This document shows, piece by piece, positions 1-6,367 of a stretch of DNA of 10,217 nt. The notes beneath the pieces were generated by a model, which did not search any database, had not been told where the DNA came from, and worked only from the letters and a program-made list of their open reading frames with translations. Location of the stretch: the NCBI GenBank assembly GCA_003153915.1, contig PMBX01000234.1:161-10377 (forward strand), written 5' to 3'. A program made the position numbers and the translations under genes. Within the stretch, counting starts at the first letter, position 1. Each line of letters opens with the position of its first letter. Origin of the DNA: Phycisphaerales bacterium (lineage in GTDB: Bacteria > Planctomycetota > Phycisphaerae > SM23-33).

Positions 1-311
1 TTCTTGACGGCTTCGACGCGCAGGCCGGTGGTCTGTGCGTCGAAATACACGGTGTATTGCGGATCACCCAGGACGGCAGAGAGGTCCGTGGCCCACTTCG
101 CCACGCCGGATTCCTTGGCCAGTGCCTCCAGTTTGGCCGGATTCCTGCCCAACAGGATCGGATCGGGCATGATCGTCTCACCATTGGCCAGCTTCACGCC
201 ACCCTGGCGGATAATCGCCACGATCGAACGAGCCAGGTGCTGGTTGGCGCCCATTCGCCCGGTCACGCCGTTCATGATGATGCCCACGCGGTGCGTCTTT
301 GCCGTCTCCAT
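1..311 (-). CDS. Gfo/Idh/MocA-family NAD(P)-dependent oxidoreductase, N-terminal part
   Basis: The gene is cut by the left window edge, so only the first 103 residues are visible. They form the start of a Rossmann dinucleotide-binding fold: a beta strand and glycine-rich turn at residues 9-21 (VGIIMNGVTGRMG), then a helix. A segment at 47-58 (TIMPDPILLGRN) and the strand YFDAQTTGLR at 89-98 follow, as in planctomycete-type Gfo/Idh/MocA proteins. Family members oxidise or reduce sugar, inositol or related hydroxyl substrates with NAD(P); the substrate and the catalytic Lys/His lie outside the window. The ATG at 309-311 is preceded by an AGGAG Shine-Dalgarno six bases upstream. It lies 37 bases after the cupin stop on the same strand, so the two are probably cotranscribed. 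Family placement is confident; the substrate is unknown. Confidence 0.85.
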   Translation of the reverse strand, partial: METAKTHRVGIIMNGVTGRMGANQHLARSIVAIIRQGGVKLANGETIMPDPILLGRNPAKLEALAKESGVAKWATDLSAVLGDPQYTVYFDAQTTGLRVEAVK

Positions 312-348
312 CAAGGACTCCTGGGATACAAATCAAATCAATGTGGAA

Positions 349-804
349 CTACGTTTGGTTTTTCGGTTTCTCGGTATATTGCGGCCAGGCGCCAGGGGGC
401 AAAGGCGGGGCCTCCGCCCCGGCGCGGGGCAGCGTGCCGTCCAGTTCCTGCCGCCAGTGCGCCACGTCTCCGGCGGGTCCATAGCAGTAGATCATCACCA
501 GCGGCTCGTCGCCGGTGTTAGTCAGTTGATGATACTCTCCCGGCGGGATGTACATGGCCTGGCCGGCACGCAAGGTGGCACGTTCCTTGCCCAGGCAGGC
601 CTCGCCCACACCGGAAACGACGAAGTAGACCTCCTCCTGGGCCTGGTTGTGCCAGGGCACCTGCCCGCCCCGGGGGTTGAGCGTGACGTAACCCATGGAA
701 AAGTTGGCCGCCTGGACGGGCGATGCGCCGCCGACGAGGTTCTGGGTCCGCCGCCCCGCCGGGTACGTCCGGCCTGCGATCTTTTTCAAGTCCGCGATAA
801 TCAT
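349..804 (-). CDS. Single-domain cupin protein, probably linked to sugar metabolism
   Basis: This is a 151-residue cytosolic protein with one conserved beta-barrel (cupin) domain. Cupin motif 1 spans about residues 46-68 (GGQVPWHNQAQEEVYFVVSG), and motif 2 about residues 81-96 (GQAMYIPPGEYHQLTN). Expected metal ligands are His52, the residue at 54, Glu58 and His92. Position 54 is Gln instead of the usual second His of HxH, so metal binding may be altered. I chose the ATG at 802-804 because GAGGTGG sits at Shine-Dalgarno distance; upstream in-frame starts add residues that overlap the predicted -10 box. The gene precedes a Gfo/Idh/MocA oxidoreductase by 37 bases, suggesting a shared role in handling a sugar or sugar acid. 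The C-terminal 25 residues are proline-rich and probably disordered. Specific activity (isomerase, dioxygenase or sensor) cannot be decided. Confidence 0.85.
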   Translation of the reverse strand: MIIADLKKIAGRTYPAGRRTQNLVGGASPVQAANFSMGYVTLNPRGGQVPWHNQAQEEVYFVVSGVGEACLGKERATLRAGQAMYIPPGEYHQLTNTGDEPLVMIYCYGPAGDVAHWRQELDGTLPRAGAEAPPLPPGAWPQYTEKPKNQT

Positions 805-823
805 CACCGCCACCTCGTGGGGC

Positions 824-852
824 ATTCTAGTGGCCGCGTGGCAGCGCCTCAA
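824..852 (-). promoter_or_regulatory. Sigma70-like promoter of the cupin-oxidoreductase operon
   Basis: On the minus strand TTGAGG (852-847) is followed after exactly 17 bases by TAGAAT (829-824), a 4/6 and 5/6 match to the -35 and -10 consensus. Transcription would begin about 13-14 bases before the cupin ATG, leaving a short leader that just contains the GAGGTGG ribosome site. Prediction by eye. Confidence 0.5.
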
Positions 853-896
853 CTGAATCCCACTCTGACTCATCCCCAGTTTCCCAGGGACAGTCA

Positions 897-909
897 GGCC
901 CGAAGGGCC
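897..909. repeat. Small GC-rich hairpin (5-bp stem)
   Basis: GGCCC, GAA, GGGCC forms a perfect five-base-pair stem with a three-base loop. It is the first of a run of hairpins between the cupin and larC. It is too short to judge alone; its interest is its position in the cluster. Confidence 0.4.
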
Positions 910-920
910 GTCTTTCTTAG

Positions 921-940
921 CCCAAGGCGGAAGCCTTGGG
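921..940. repeat. Perfect 8-bp hairpin with GGAA loop
   Basis: CCCAAGGC pairs with GCCTTGGG across a GGAA loop. The central core CGGAAGC recurs, on the opposite strand, in the hairpin at 1088-1111, and as CGGAGC in the hairpin at 1139-1163. No T-run follows on either strand, so it is not a standard intrinsic terminator. Confidence 0.6.
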
Positions 941-972
941 TTGGCAAGGCGTTACGTTAGTAAGTCCCGCCA

Positions 973-1054
973 GGTGCCACACCCAAGCGAATCAGCGCGG
1001 AGCCTGGGGGTGCGATTCATTTGGCCCCAAGGAAAGACGCTTGTGGGTGGCACC
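973..1054. repeat. 82-bp imperfect inverted repeat element
   Basis: The 17-base left end (973-989, GGTGCCACACCCAAGCG) and the reverse complement of the right end (1038-1054, GGTGCCACCCACAAGCG) agree except for a few central bases. They enclose 48 bases that encode nothing evident. Inverted ends and small size suggest a non-autonomous mobile repeat or a REP-type unit, but no flanking target duplication is obvious. GTGGGTGG at 1043-1050 can also pair perfectly with CCACCCAC at 1070-1077, so two exclusive folds are possible in RNA. Confidence 0.5.
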
Positions 1055-1087
1055 GATCACTCTGTCGCTCCACCCACCCCATTCCAC

Positions 1088-1111
1088 GCGGTGGGGCTTC
1101 CGTCCCACCGC
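1088..1111. repeat. GC-rich hairpin with 8-bp stem
   Basis: GCGGTGGG pairs with CCCACCGC around the eight-base centre GCTTCCGT, whose closing G and T could form a wobble. Read on the minus strand the centre is ACGGAAGC, the same core as in the hairpin at 921-940. Stem sequences differ while the loop core persists, which points to a dispersed hairpin family. Confidence 0.6.
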
Positions 1112-1138
1112 AAGATTAGCTTCTATTGACGTTCCCAA

Positions 1139-1163
1139 GGTGGCGGGACGGAGCCCCGCCACC
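1139..1163. repeat. GC-rich hairpin with 9-bp stem
   Basis: GGTGGCGGG pairs perfectly with CCCGCCACC across the loop ACGGAGC. Together with the hairpin at 1088-1111 it makes an inverted pair of related units 27 bases apart, an arrangement like REP doublets (REPINs). No terminator-type T-run follows. Confidence 0.6.
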
Positions 1164-1223
1164 CATCCGTGCATGTGCGCCAGCGGGGCGGCAAAGTAAA
1201 CCGTTGCGGCCAGTGAAGCTTGC

Positions 1224-1252
1224 TTGAATTCGCCCCGGCCGTGCCGTAAGCT
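1224..1252 (+). promoter_or_regulatory. Candidate sigma70-like promoter of larC
   Basis: TTGAAT at 1224-1229 and TAAGCT at 1247-1252 are separated by exactly 17 bases, matching 4/6 and 3/6 consensus positions. Transcription would start near 1259, giving a leader of about 34 bases before the larC ATG. The -10 match is weak, so this is a tentative call. Confidence 0.3.
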
Positions 1253-1292
1253 GCCACCGTCGCTACGGCGATGGGCGACAACGGGAGAAGCG

Positions 1293-2471
1293 ATGAAGTT
1301 GGCGTATTTCGATTGTTTTGCCGGCGCGGGGGGCGACATGATCGTCGGCGCGCTGCTGGACGCCGGGTGCGATTTTGCGGCGTTGCAGGCCGAGTTGGCC
1401 AAACTGGACCTGCCCTCATGCTCGCTGCGAACGGAAAAGGTCCACCGCGCGGGCCTGGCGGGGACGCGATTCATCGTTGGCTTCGACCCGGCAGGCCAGC
1501 CTCATCGCCATCCTTCGGACATTCTCTCCCTGATCGACCGGGCCGGCTTGTCCGCGCGATCCAGTGAGATGGCCAAGCGAATCTTCACTCGCCTGGCCGA
1601 GGTTGAGGCCAAGGTGCATCACATCGGCGCCGAGGAGGTCCATTTCCACGAGGTCGGCGCGGTGGACAGCATCGCCGACATCGTAGGGTCCTGCGTGGCC
1701 ATCGACCTGCTGGGCATTGAAGCCGTCCAGTGCTCGCCAATCCCGCTCGGCAGCGGCATGTTGAAATGCGATCACGGTATTATGCCCGTGCCCGCCCCGG
1801 CGACGGCGGAGCTGCTGGCGGACGTGCCCATCGCCACCACGGACATCCAGGGCGAGGCGACCACCCCAACGGCAGCGGCGATCCTGACAACCTTGTCGGA
1901 ATCTTTTGGTGCAATGCCTGCGATGCTCATCGGCGCCGTCGGATACGGCGCGGGCAGCCGCGATTCCGCCGATATCCCCAACCTCCTGCGCGTCTTTATC
2001 GGCCAGGCGGACGAGGCCGGAAACGCCGACAGCGTCGTGGAGCTTTCGGCCAACATCGACGACTGCACCGGTGAGATACTCGGCTCGACTATCGGGAGGC
2101 TCTTGTCGGCGGGCTGCCTGGACGCATGGATCACGCCGGCGGTGATGAAAAAGTCACGTCCCGCGTGGGTACTGTCGGCGCTGTGCCACGTCGGGGATGT
2201 CCAGGCCATCGAGGGAATCATCTTCTCCGAGACCACCACGTTCGGCATCCGTCGAACGACCTGCCTGCGCAGCAAATTGATCCGCGGCATCGAGACCGTC
2301 GAAACCTGTTACGGGCCGATCCGCGTCAAGGTCGGGCGGTCCGCCGGCGGCGAGGTGACCGCCTCGCCGGAATTCGAGGATTGTCAGGCTGCCGCCACAA
2401 CGCACCACGTACCGGTCCGGGAGGTGCTCTCGGCCGCCCAGGAGAGTTATCGTCACAGGAAAGGGACATGA
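1293..2471 (+). CDS. larC: LarC, nickel-pincer cofactor biosynthesis protein (CTP-dependent nickel insertion)
   Basis: A full-length 392-residue LarC. Known members use CTP to insert nickel into the pyridinium bisthiocarboxylate mononucleotide made by LarB and LarE, giving the nickel-pincer nucleotide of lactate racemase (LarA) and relatives. Signatures are clear: the N-terminal YFDCFAGAGGDM (5-16), EEVHFHEVGAVDSIADIVG (114-132), PVPAPATAELL (165-175), GEATTPTAAAIL (187-198), and in the C-terminal domain ANIDDCTGEILG (253-264), ITPAVMKKSRPAW (280-292) and IFSETTTFGIRR (310-321). The ATG at 1293 has GGGAG five bases upstream; a longer in-frame start at 1224 falls on the predicted promoter. The gene is one continuous frame, unlike Lactobacillus plantarum larC, which is expressed through a ribosomal frameshift. 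It overlaps the next gene by ATGA. larA, larB and larE are absent here. Confidence 0.95.
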   Translation: MKLAYFDCFAGAGGDMIVGALLDAGCDFAALQAELAKLDLPSCSLRTEKVHRAGLAGTRFIVGFDPAGQPHRHPSDILSLIDRAGLSARSSEMAKRIFTRLAEVEAKVHHIGAEEVHFHEVGAVDSIADIVGSCVAIDLLGIEAVQCSPIPLGSGMLKCDHGIMPVPAPATAELLADVPIATTDIQGEATTPTAAAILTTLSESFGAMPAMLIGAVGYGAGSRDSADIPNLLRVFIGQADEAGNADSVVELSANIDDCTGEILGSTIGRLLSAGCLDAWITPAVMKKSRPAWVLSALCHVGDVQAIEGIIFSETTTFGIRRTTCLRSKLIRGIETVETCYGPIRVKVGRSAGGEVTASPEFEDCQAAATTHHVPVREVLSAAQESYRHRKGT

Positions 2472-2932
2472 TGTCCACGCCAGGGATGGAGCTTCTCTGC
2501 TTGGTTGTTTCGTCAGCCGTCGTAGCCGCGGCGATGATTATCTGGATTCTGTTGCGAGTCGCCGGCAAGACCCCCGCCCGGCAGCCATGCCCGCAAGAGC
2601 CTGACCTGCCCGGTGAGTCCTTGGATGAACCGGCCGAAGAGATCCCCGAAGAGGAGGAAGCACGCCAGGAGTTGCAGGCCGGTGTCGGCCAACTGCGACA
2701 GCTCCTGGCGGAGGTGGACCAGCGTATCGAGGAACTTCGTCAACTCAGCGCCCAGGCGGTGACCGCATCGGGCCTGGCCCGCTCGGCTTTAGAACGGCAG
2801 CAGGCAGAGGTGCTACGACTCAGCCGCCAGGGGCTTGACGGCGTGGAGATCGCCAGGCGGCTGGAACTGGATGTCGGAGAAGTCGAGCTGATGCTCAACC
2901 TCCAGCGTTGCCGCGTACCCAACAAGGACTAA
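2468..2932 (+). CDS. Membrane-anchored coiled-coil protein with C-terminal HTH, DUF2802/SwrB-like
   Basis: This 154-residue protein has one hydrophobic segment at about residues 9-31 and a proline- and Glu-rich acidic linker at 37-66 (EEIPEEEEA). A probable coiled coil follows at 66-113. A helix-turn-helix-like C-terminus spans about 113-147 (LSRQGLDGVEIARRLELDVG, then EVELMLNL). That architecture and the terminal GEVELML pattern recall DUF2802 and DUF6115 proteins such as SwrB; this is judged by eye and the function remains unknown. Most of the protein should face the cytoplasm. It starts at ATGATG, whose first ATG overlaps the larC stop as ATGA, behind AGGAAAGGG, so translation is coupled to larC. 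The glycosyltransferase starts 24 bases after its stop. The HTH could bind a protein rather than DNA. I infer no role in nickel metabolism beyond the operon link. Confidence 0.75.
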   Translation: MMSTPGMELLCLVVSSAVVAAAMIIWILLRVAGKTPARQPCPQEPDLPGESLDEPAEEIPEEEEARQELQAGVGQLRQLLAEVDQRIEELRQLSAQAVTASGLARSALERQQAEVLRLSRQGLDGVEIARRLELDVGEVELMLNLQRCRVPNKD

Positions 2933-2956
2933 GTCCGGAAGGGCCACAGCCGTCCC

Positions 2957-4147
2957 ATGTCCGCAATTGCCCTTGTACTGTTGGTCTTGACCGTCCCGGC
3001 CATCCTGATATGGTCCTCGCGACACTACCTCATCCATCGCCAGCAGACCGACAGCGAAGTGCTTTCTCCCCAAAGCCCCTCCTGGACCGGGGACTGCCCG
3101 CTGGTCAGCGTGATCGTCTCGGCTAAGGACGAGGAAGCCAACATTGCCGCCTGTGTGGAGTCGATGCTCGCTCAGGACTACCCCAACCTGGAAATGATCG
3201 TCTGTAGCGACCGCAGCAGCGACCGCACCGCCCAGATCGTGCGGGAACTGGCCGCCAAGGACGCGCGCCTCCACCTCATCGAATTGCAGCACAAGCCCGA
3301 CGAATGGACGGGCAAGTGCCACGGGATGTGGACGGCAGCGGCGGCGGCGAGGGGACAATACCTCTGCATGATCGACGCCGATTGCCGCCAGGTGTCCTGC
3401 CGGACAATCTCCGTCGCCATGCGGGAGGCCGGCGACCACGGAAGCGACCTGCTGAGCGTCCTGCCAACCCTGGAGATGCGCGGGTTCTGGGAAAACGTGG
3501 TGCAACCAGTCTGTGGCGGGGTGATGATCATCTGGTATCGCCCCGACAGGGTTAACGACCCGGCGCGAGCAGAGGCATATGCCAACGGGGCATTCATCCT
3601 GATGCGGCGCAGTGCCTATGACGCCATCGGCACCCATCAGGCCGTGCGCGACAAGCTCATGGAGGACATGTACCTGGCCGCGCGAATCAAGCAGGCCGGA
3701 TTGGCCCTTCGCGTCGTGCAAAGTCGCAGTCTGTACGTCGTGCGGATGTATACTTCGCTGGCGCAGATTATCCGCGGCTGGAGCCGGATATTCTTCGGAA
3801 CCTTCGGAACGCTGAAACGGCTGACGGTCTCGCTGGCGGTCATGCTGCTGATGGGCCTGCTGCCATATGCCGTCGCTATCACGGGCCTGTCCCTGTACGC
3901 TGGCGGCGCCGCCGCGCGGGGTTGGTGGCTGGCAACGGGGATTGTCGGATCGGCCACAGTGGCGATGCAGATCAGTGTGATCTGGCGATTTTATAAGCTC
4001 ACCGGGGCTTGCAAATCCCTTGCCTGGACCTACCCCATCGGTTGCGTCGTCACGTTGGCGGCCTTGATCATCGCCATGACCAAACACCGCCGAGGCGCCA
4101 CCGTGGTATGGCGCAACACCACCTACTCAAGACCGGCCGATCGGTAG
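2957..4147 (+). CDS. Membrane-bound family 2 glycosyltransferase
   Basis: This 396-residue GT-A type glycosyltransferase transfers sugar from a nucleotide-sugar donor at the cytoplasmic membrane face. Residues 3-20 form an N-terminal membrane helix. The catalytic domain begins SVIVSAKDEEANI (51-63) with CSDRSSDRT (83-91), then EWTGKCHGMWTAA (116-128) and the metal-binding DADC (140-143). The likely catalytic acidic pair is in MEDMYLAARI (235-244), followed by IIRGWSRIFFG (271-281) in the place of the Q/RxxRW-type acceptor motif. Three C-terminal membrane helices lie at about 289-314, 323-345 and 356-376. The order and the WTGK segment resemble hopanoid- or carotenoid-associated enzymes (HpnB, CrtQ-like), but acceptor and donor cannot be told. 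GGAAGGG lies 13 bases before the ATG, rather far. Its 3' end overlaps the convergent hydrolase by 21 bases. Confidence 0.88.
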   Translation: MSAIALVLLVLTVPAILIWSSRHYLIHRQQTDSEVLSPQSPSWTGDCPLVSVIVSAKDEEANIAACVESMLAQDYPNLEMIVCSDRSSDRTAQIVRELAAKDARLHLIELQHKPDEWTGKCHGMWTAAAAARGQYLCMIDADCRQVSCRTISVAMREAGDHGSDLLSVLPTLEMRGFWENVVQPVCGGVMIIWYRPDRVNDPARAEAYANGAFILMRRSAYDAIGTHQAVRDKLMEDMYLAARIKQAGLALRVVQSRSLYVVRMYTSLAQIIRGWSRIFFGTFGTLKRLTVSLAVMLLMGLLPYAVAITGLSLYAGGAAARGWWLATGIVGSATVAMQISVIWRFYKLTGACKSLAWTYPIGCVVTLAALIIAMTKHRRGATVVWRNTTYSRPADR

Positions 4148-5050
4148 ATTCTTGCCGGCCTCACCCTTTCCTATCGCTCGCAACAAGGCGGCATGGAACG
4201 CAGAAGGGTTTGATTGAAACTCCAGAGTGTGTGCCCCATCGAGTGTCTCCACAACGACCCGCCCGGCGGTCAAGTGCTCGACCATCCGGTAAGTGCGCGC
4301 GTTGTCGATGATTCGGTCGTCGCCGGCCAGCAGGAGTGTCGTCGCGACGCCGATGGCCCCACGCGCCGACCGCCTCAACAACGCGTCCAGACAGCGGCTG
4401 GCGTAGAGGAACCTTGCCGTAACGCTCAGCAGCCGGTGGCGGTCGCCGCGTAGATAGGACCGCATCGCTTCGTTGTCGGTGAATAGCGTTACATCGTTGA
4501 GCGGGATGGTAAACTCCCGCCGGGGGGCTATCAGCACGCAACCAGCCACGGCCAGTTTCGCCGCCGCCGAAAGGTCCACCCGCGGAACAATGCCAGGCGC
4601 CACCAGCGTCAGCGACGCCAGCATATCAGGCCGGTCCAACCCGGCGGCAAAACACGCCGCCAGCTTGCCCCCCCAACTGACGCCCACCAGATGCAGCCTC
4701 TCCGCCCCGGTACGCCGCAGCACGAAATCGCAGGCCGTCCATACATCTTGTAGTAATTGACCGGCGGAAGCGGCATGGCCGCGCGGGGGGGGACTGTCTC
4801 CGCTACCACGGCGGGTGGCCTGAAAGACGAAATGGCCTTGTTCCCCCACCGCCGACGCCGAGGCGACAAACCAGCCCGGATGGGACTGGATGCCGTGGAG
4901 ATACAACACCGGATGGCCCTGGTCCCCCGCCGGAGGCGCGTGCACATACATGGCGGTCTCGTAGCCGTCCGCCAAGGACAGGCTCTCCCTTATCGGAGGT
5001 GGGACCGTCCGATTCGCCCAAGCCGCCATGTTGCGAGAATCTTCCGCCAT
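4127..5050 (-). CDS. Alpha/beta hydrolase (serine hydrolase, lysophospholipase-like)
   Basis: An intact alpha/beta-hydrolase of 307 residues from the chosen ATG. The oxyanion region is LYLHGIQSHPGW (49-60), the nucleophile elbow GVSWGGK places Ser125 in GxSxG, the acid is probably Asp245 in LLAGDDRIID, and the base is His274 in LDGAHTLEF. The family cleaves esters, amides or lipids; the substrate here is unknown. There is no signal peptide, so it is probably cytosolic. It lies downstream of rodA on the same strand and could be the last gene of the Rod operon, though an 84-base gap with a strong hairpin separates them. The start is uncertain: ATG at 5048-5050 is used, but in-frame ATG at 5074, TTG at 5083 and ATG at 5029 are possible, and none has a good Shine-Dalgarno. 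The last 21 bases overlap the convergent glycosyltransferase. Confidence 0.88.
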   Translation of the reverse strand: MAEDSRNMAAWANRTVPPPIRESLSLADGYETAMYVHAPPAGDQGHPVLYLHGIQSHPGWFVASASAVGEQGHFVFQATRRGSGDSPPPRGHAASAGQLLQDVWTACDFVLRRTGAERLHLVGVSWGGKLAACFAAGLDRPDMLASLTLVAPGIVPRVDLSAAAKLAVAGCVLIAPRREFTIPLNDVTLFTDNEAMRSYLRGDRHRLLSVTARFLYASRCLDALLRRSARGAIGVATTLLLAGDDRIIDNARTYRMVEHLTAGRVVVETLDGAHTLEFQSNPSAFHAALLRAIGKGEAGKNLPIGRS

Positions 5051-5084
5051 CACAGGTCTTCTGCGGCCCAACATATATTCCAAT

Positions 5085-5111
5085 GCGCGGCGATACGTGG
5101 CCTCGCCGCGC
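5085..5111. terminator. Strong GC hairpin between rodA and the hydrolase
   Basis: GCGCGGCG (5085-5092) pairs perfectly with CGCCGCGC (5104-5111) across an 11-base loop. It begins 23 bases after the rodA stop in the direction of transcription. No T-run follows on the minus strand (ATTGGAATAT), so it is not a canonical intrinsic terminator. It may attenuate transcription, protect the 3' end of the Rod mRNA, or separate the hydrolase from the operon. Confidence 0.4.
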
Positions 5112-5133
5112 TATCACCCAAATGTAAAATGCT

Positions 5134-6360
5134 TTAATCCTCCTGGCGGTGCTCAAAGGGCCTGGGGCCCAGCAGGACAGGCCTGCGCTGTCCGACGTTT
5201 ATCAGCAGCCCCAACGCCGCGGCATTGATCACCAACGACGAGCCGCCGTAACTCATCAGCGGCAGCGTCATGCCCGTGACCGGCATCAGCCCCATCGTCA
5301 TGCCGATGTTGATGACGATCTGCGAGAACAGCAGCGCCAGGACACCCACCGCCAGCAATCTCCCGAACGGATCGTATGTGATGACGGCGATCTCGGCGCC
5401 CAGCAGGAAGATCACGCAATACAGCAGTAACACCCCCACGCATCCAAGGAAACCCCACCGGCCGGCGATCACGCTGAAGATGAAGTCGGTGTGGTCCTCG
5501 GGAAGCATCTGAAAATACATCTCGCCTTCGTTCCAGTCGCCATAACCGCCCAGACGCCCGGCGCCGATGACCATCTTGGACCGCGCCAATTGGTAGCCCT
5601 CATCACTGGCCTTGAGCTGCTCCTGGTGCAGCCAGCCGTCCACCCTGGCGCGCTGGTGGGGTTCCATCAGTGCCAGCGACACTGCTGAAAATGCGTATCT
5701 CCGGCCCGCCAACGTCAGTTCCCCGTAGGCCATCACCGGTCTGGCCAGGCCCGGTTCGACAGCGTGTGGCACGGGAAACAACACCACCGCCGTCGCCACG
5801 GCCATGATGCCCAAGAGATGTCGCAACTTGGCCCCGGCCATGAAAAGCATGAAGTACAACGTCGGAAGGAACAACAGGCTGGTGCCCAGGTCCGGTTCCA
5901 CCAGGATCAACCCCAACGGAACGAACGTAAGCACAAACGGTACGGCCAGTCCCGTCAGATGTCGATAGTTCTTGCGGTATCGCAAGTACCAGGCCAGCAT
6001 GATGATGTAGGAAAGCTTGGCGATCTCGGAGATTTGCACTTGCAGCTCACCCAGGACGATCCAGCGGTGGGAATAACGGATCGGCGGCAGGCATAGCACA
6101 GTCACCAGCAACGCCAGCGTGACGGCAAAAATCAGGTAGGCATAACGTCCCAGTGCCTGGTATGGCAGAAGCGTCGCGATGACGAACACAGCCACGGCGA
6201 CAAGCGCAAAGTGGGCCTGCTTGGATACAGAACCTCTGATCGTAGGATCCGCCTGCTCCGCTACGCCTATGGCCAACAGGCCCCAGACAACCAGCACCGC
6301 CGCCGCCATTATTATGGGCCAGCTTGTGTAGCGTAAGTATGTTCGGAGGGTTTCGAGCAT
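5134..6360 (-). CDS. rodA: RodA, SEDS-family peptidoglycan glycosyltransferase
   Basis: This 408-residue polytopic membrane protein of the SEDS family polymerises lipid II into glycan strands with PBP2 during cell elongation. Diagnostic blocks are RWIVLGELQVQISEIAK (99-115), EPDLGTS (155-161), the large outer loop ending LPEDHTDFIFSVIAGRWGF (286-304), and NIGMTMGLMPVTGMTLPL (351-368) followed by MSYGGSS (369-375). About ten hydrophobic segments are visible. The Asp of HTDFIF (292) lies in the block that I believe holds the essential SEDS aspartate. The usual AEEWG after that block reads AGRWG. The ATG at 6358-6360 begins seven bases after the mrdA stop with no good Shine-Dalgarno, implying coupled translation; a GTG 39 bases upstream would overlap mrdA. 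FtsW is the alternative, but pairing with mrdA and mreCD supports RodA. Confidence 0.93.
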   Translation of the reverse strand: MLETLRTYLRYTSWPIIMAAAVLVVWGLLAIGVAEQADPTIRGSVSKQAHFALVAVAVFVIATLLPYQALGRYAYLIFAVTLALLVTVLCLPPIRYSHRWIVLGELQVQISEIAKLSYIIMLAWYLRYRKNYRHLTGLAVPFVLTFVPLGLILVEPDLGTSLLFLPTLYFMLFMAGAKLRHLLGIMAVATAVVLFPVPHAVEPGLARPVMAYGELTLAGRRYAFSAVSLALMEPHQRARVDGWLHQEQLKASDEGYQLARSKMVIGAGRLGGYGDWNEGEMYFQMLPEDHTDFIFSVIAGRWGFLGCVGVLLLYCVIFLLGAEIAVITYDPFGRLLAVGVLALLFSQIVINIGMTMGLMPVTGMTLPLMSYGGSSLVINAAALGLLINVGQRRPVLLGPRPFEHRQED

Positions 6361-6367
6361 GGGCAAG

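Larger units (their letters stand above)
805..1292. other. Divergent intergenic region rich in hairpins
   Basis: This 488-base gap separates the divergent cupin and larC genes. It carries the two candidate promoters, four compact GC-rich hairpins and one larger inverted repeat, each listed separately. Open frames through it are short, overlap the palindromes and look like nothing I recognise, so I call no gene here. Confidence 0.7.

Noticed and set aside
4..960. A 318-codon plus-strand frame across the cupin and oxidoreductase.
   Set aside because: It runs antisense to both genes and through the cupin promoter, with no domain in its translation.
973..1054. Reading the inverted repeat as a full insertion sequence.
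   Set aside because: Only 82 bases, with no transposase and no clear target duplication.
936..1199. Short open frames within the hairpin-rich spacer.
   Set aside because: They cross the palindromes, lack ribosome sites and show no protein-like composition.
2813..4087. A 424-codon open frame on the minus strand opposite the glycosyltransferase.
   Set aside because: The plus-strand frame has DADC, MEDMYLAARI and membrane helices; the antisense product is Gly/His/Asp-rich low-information sequence.
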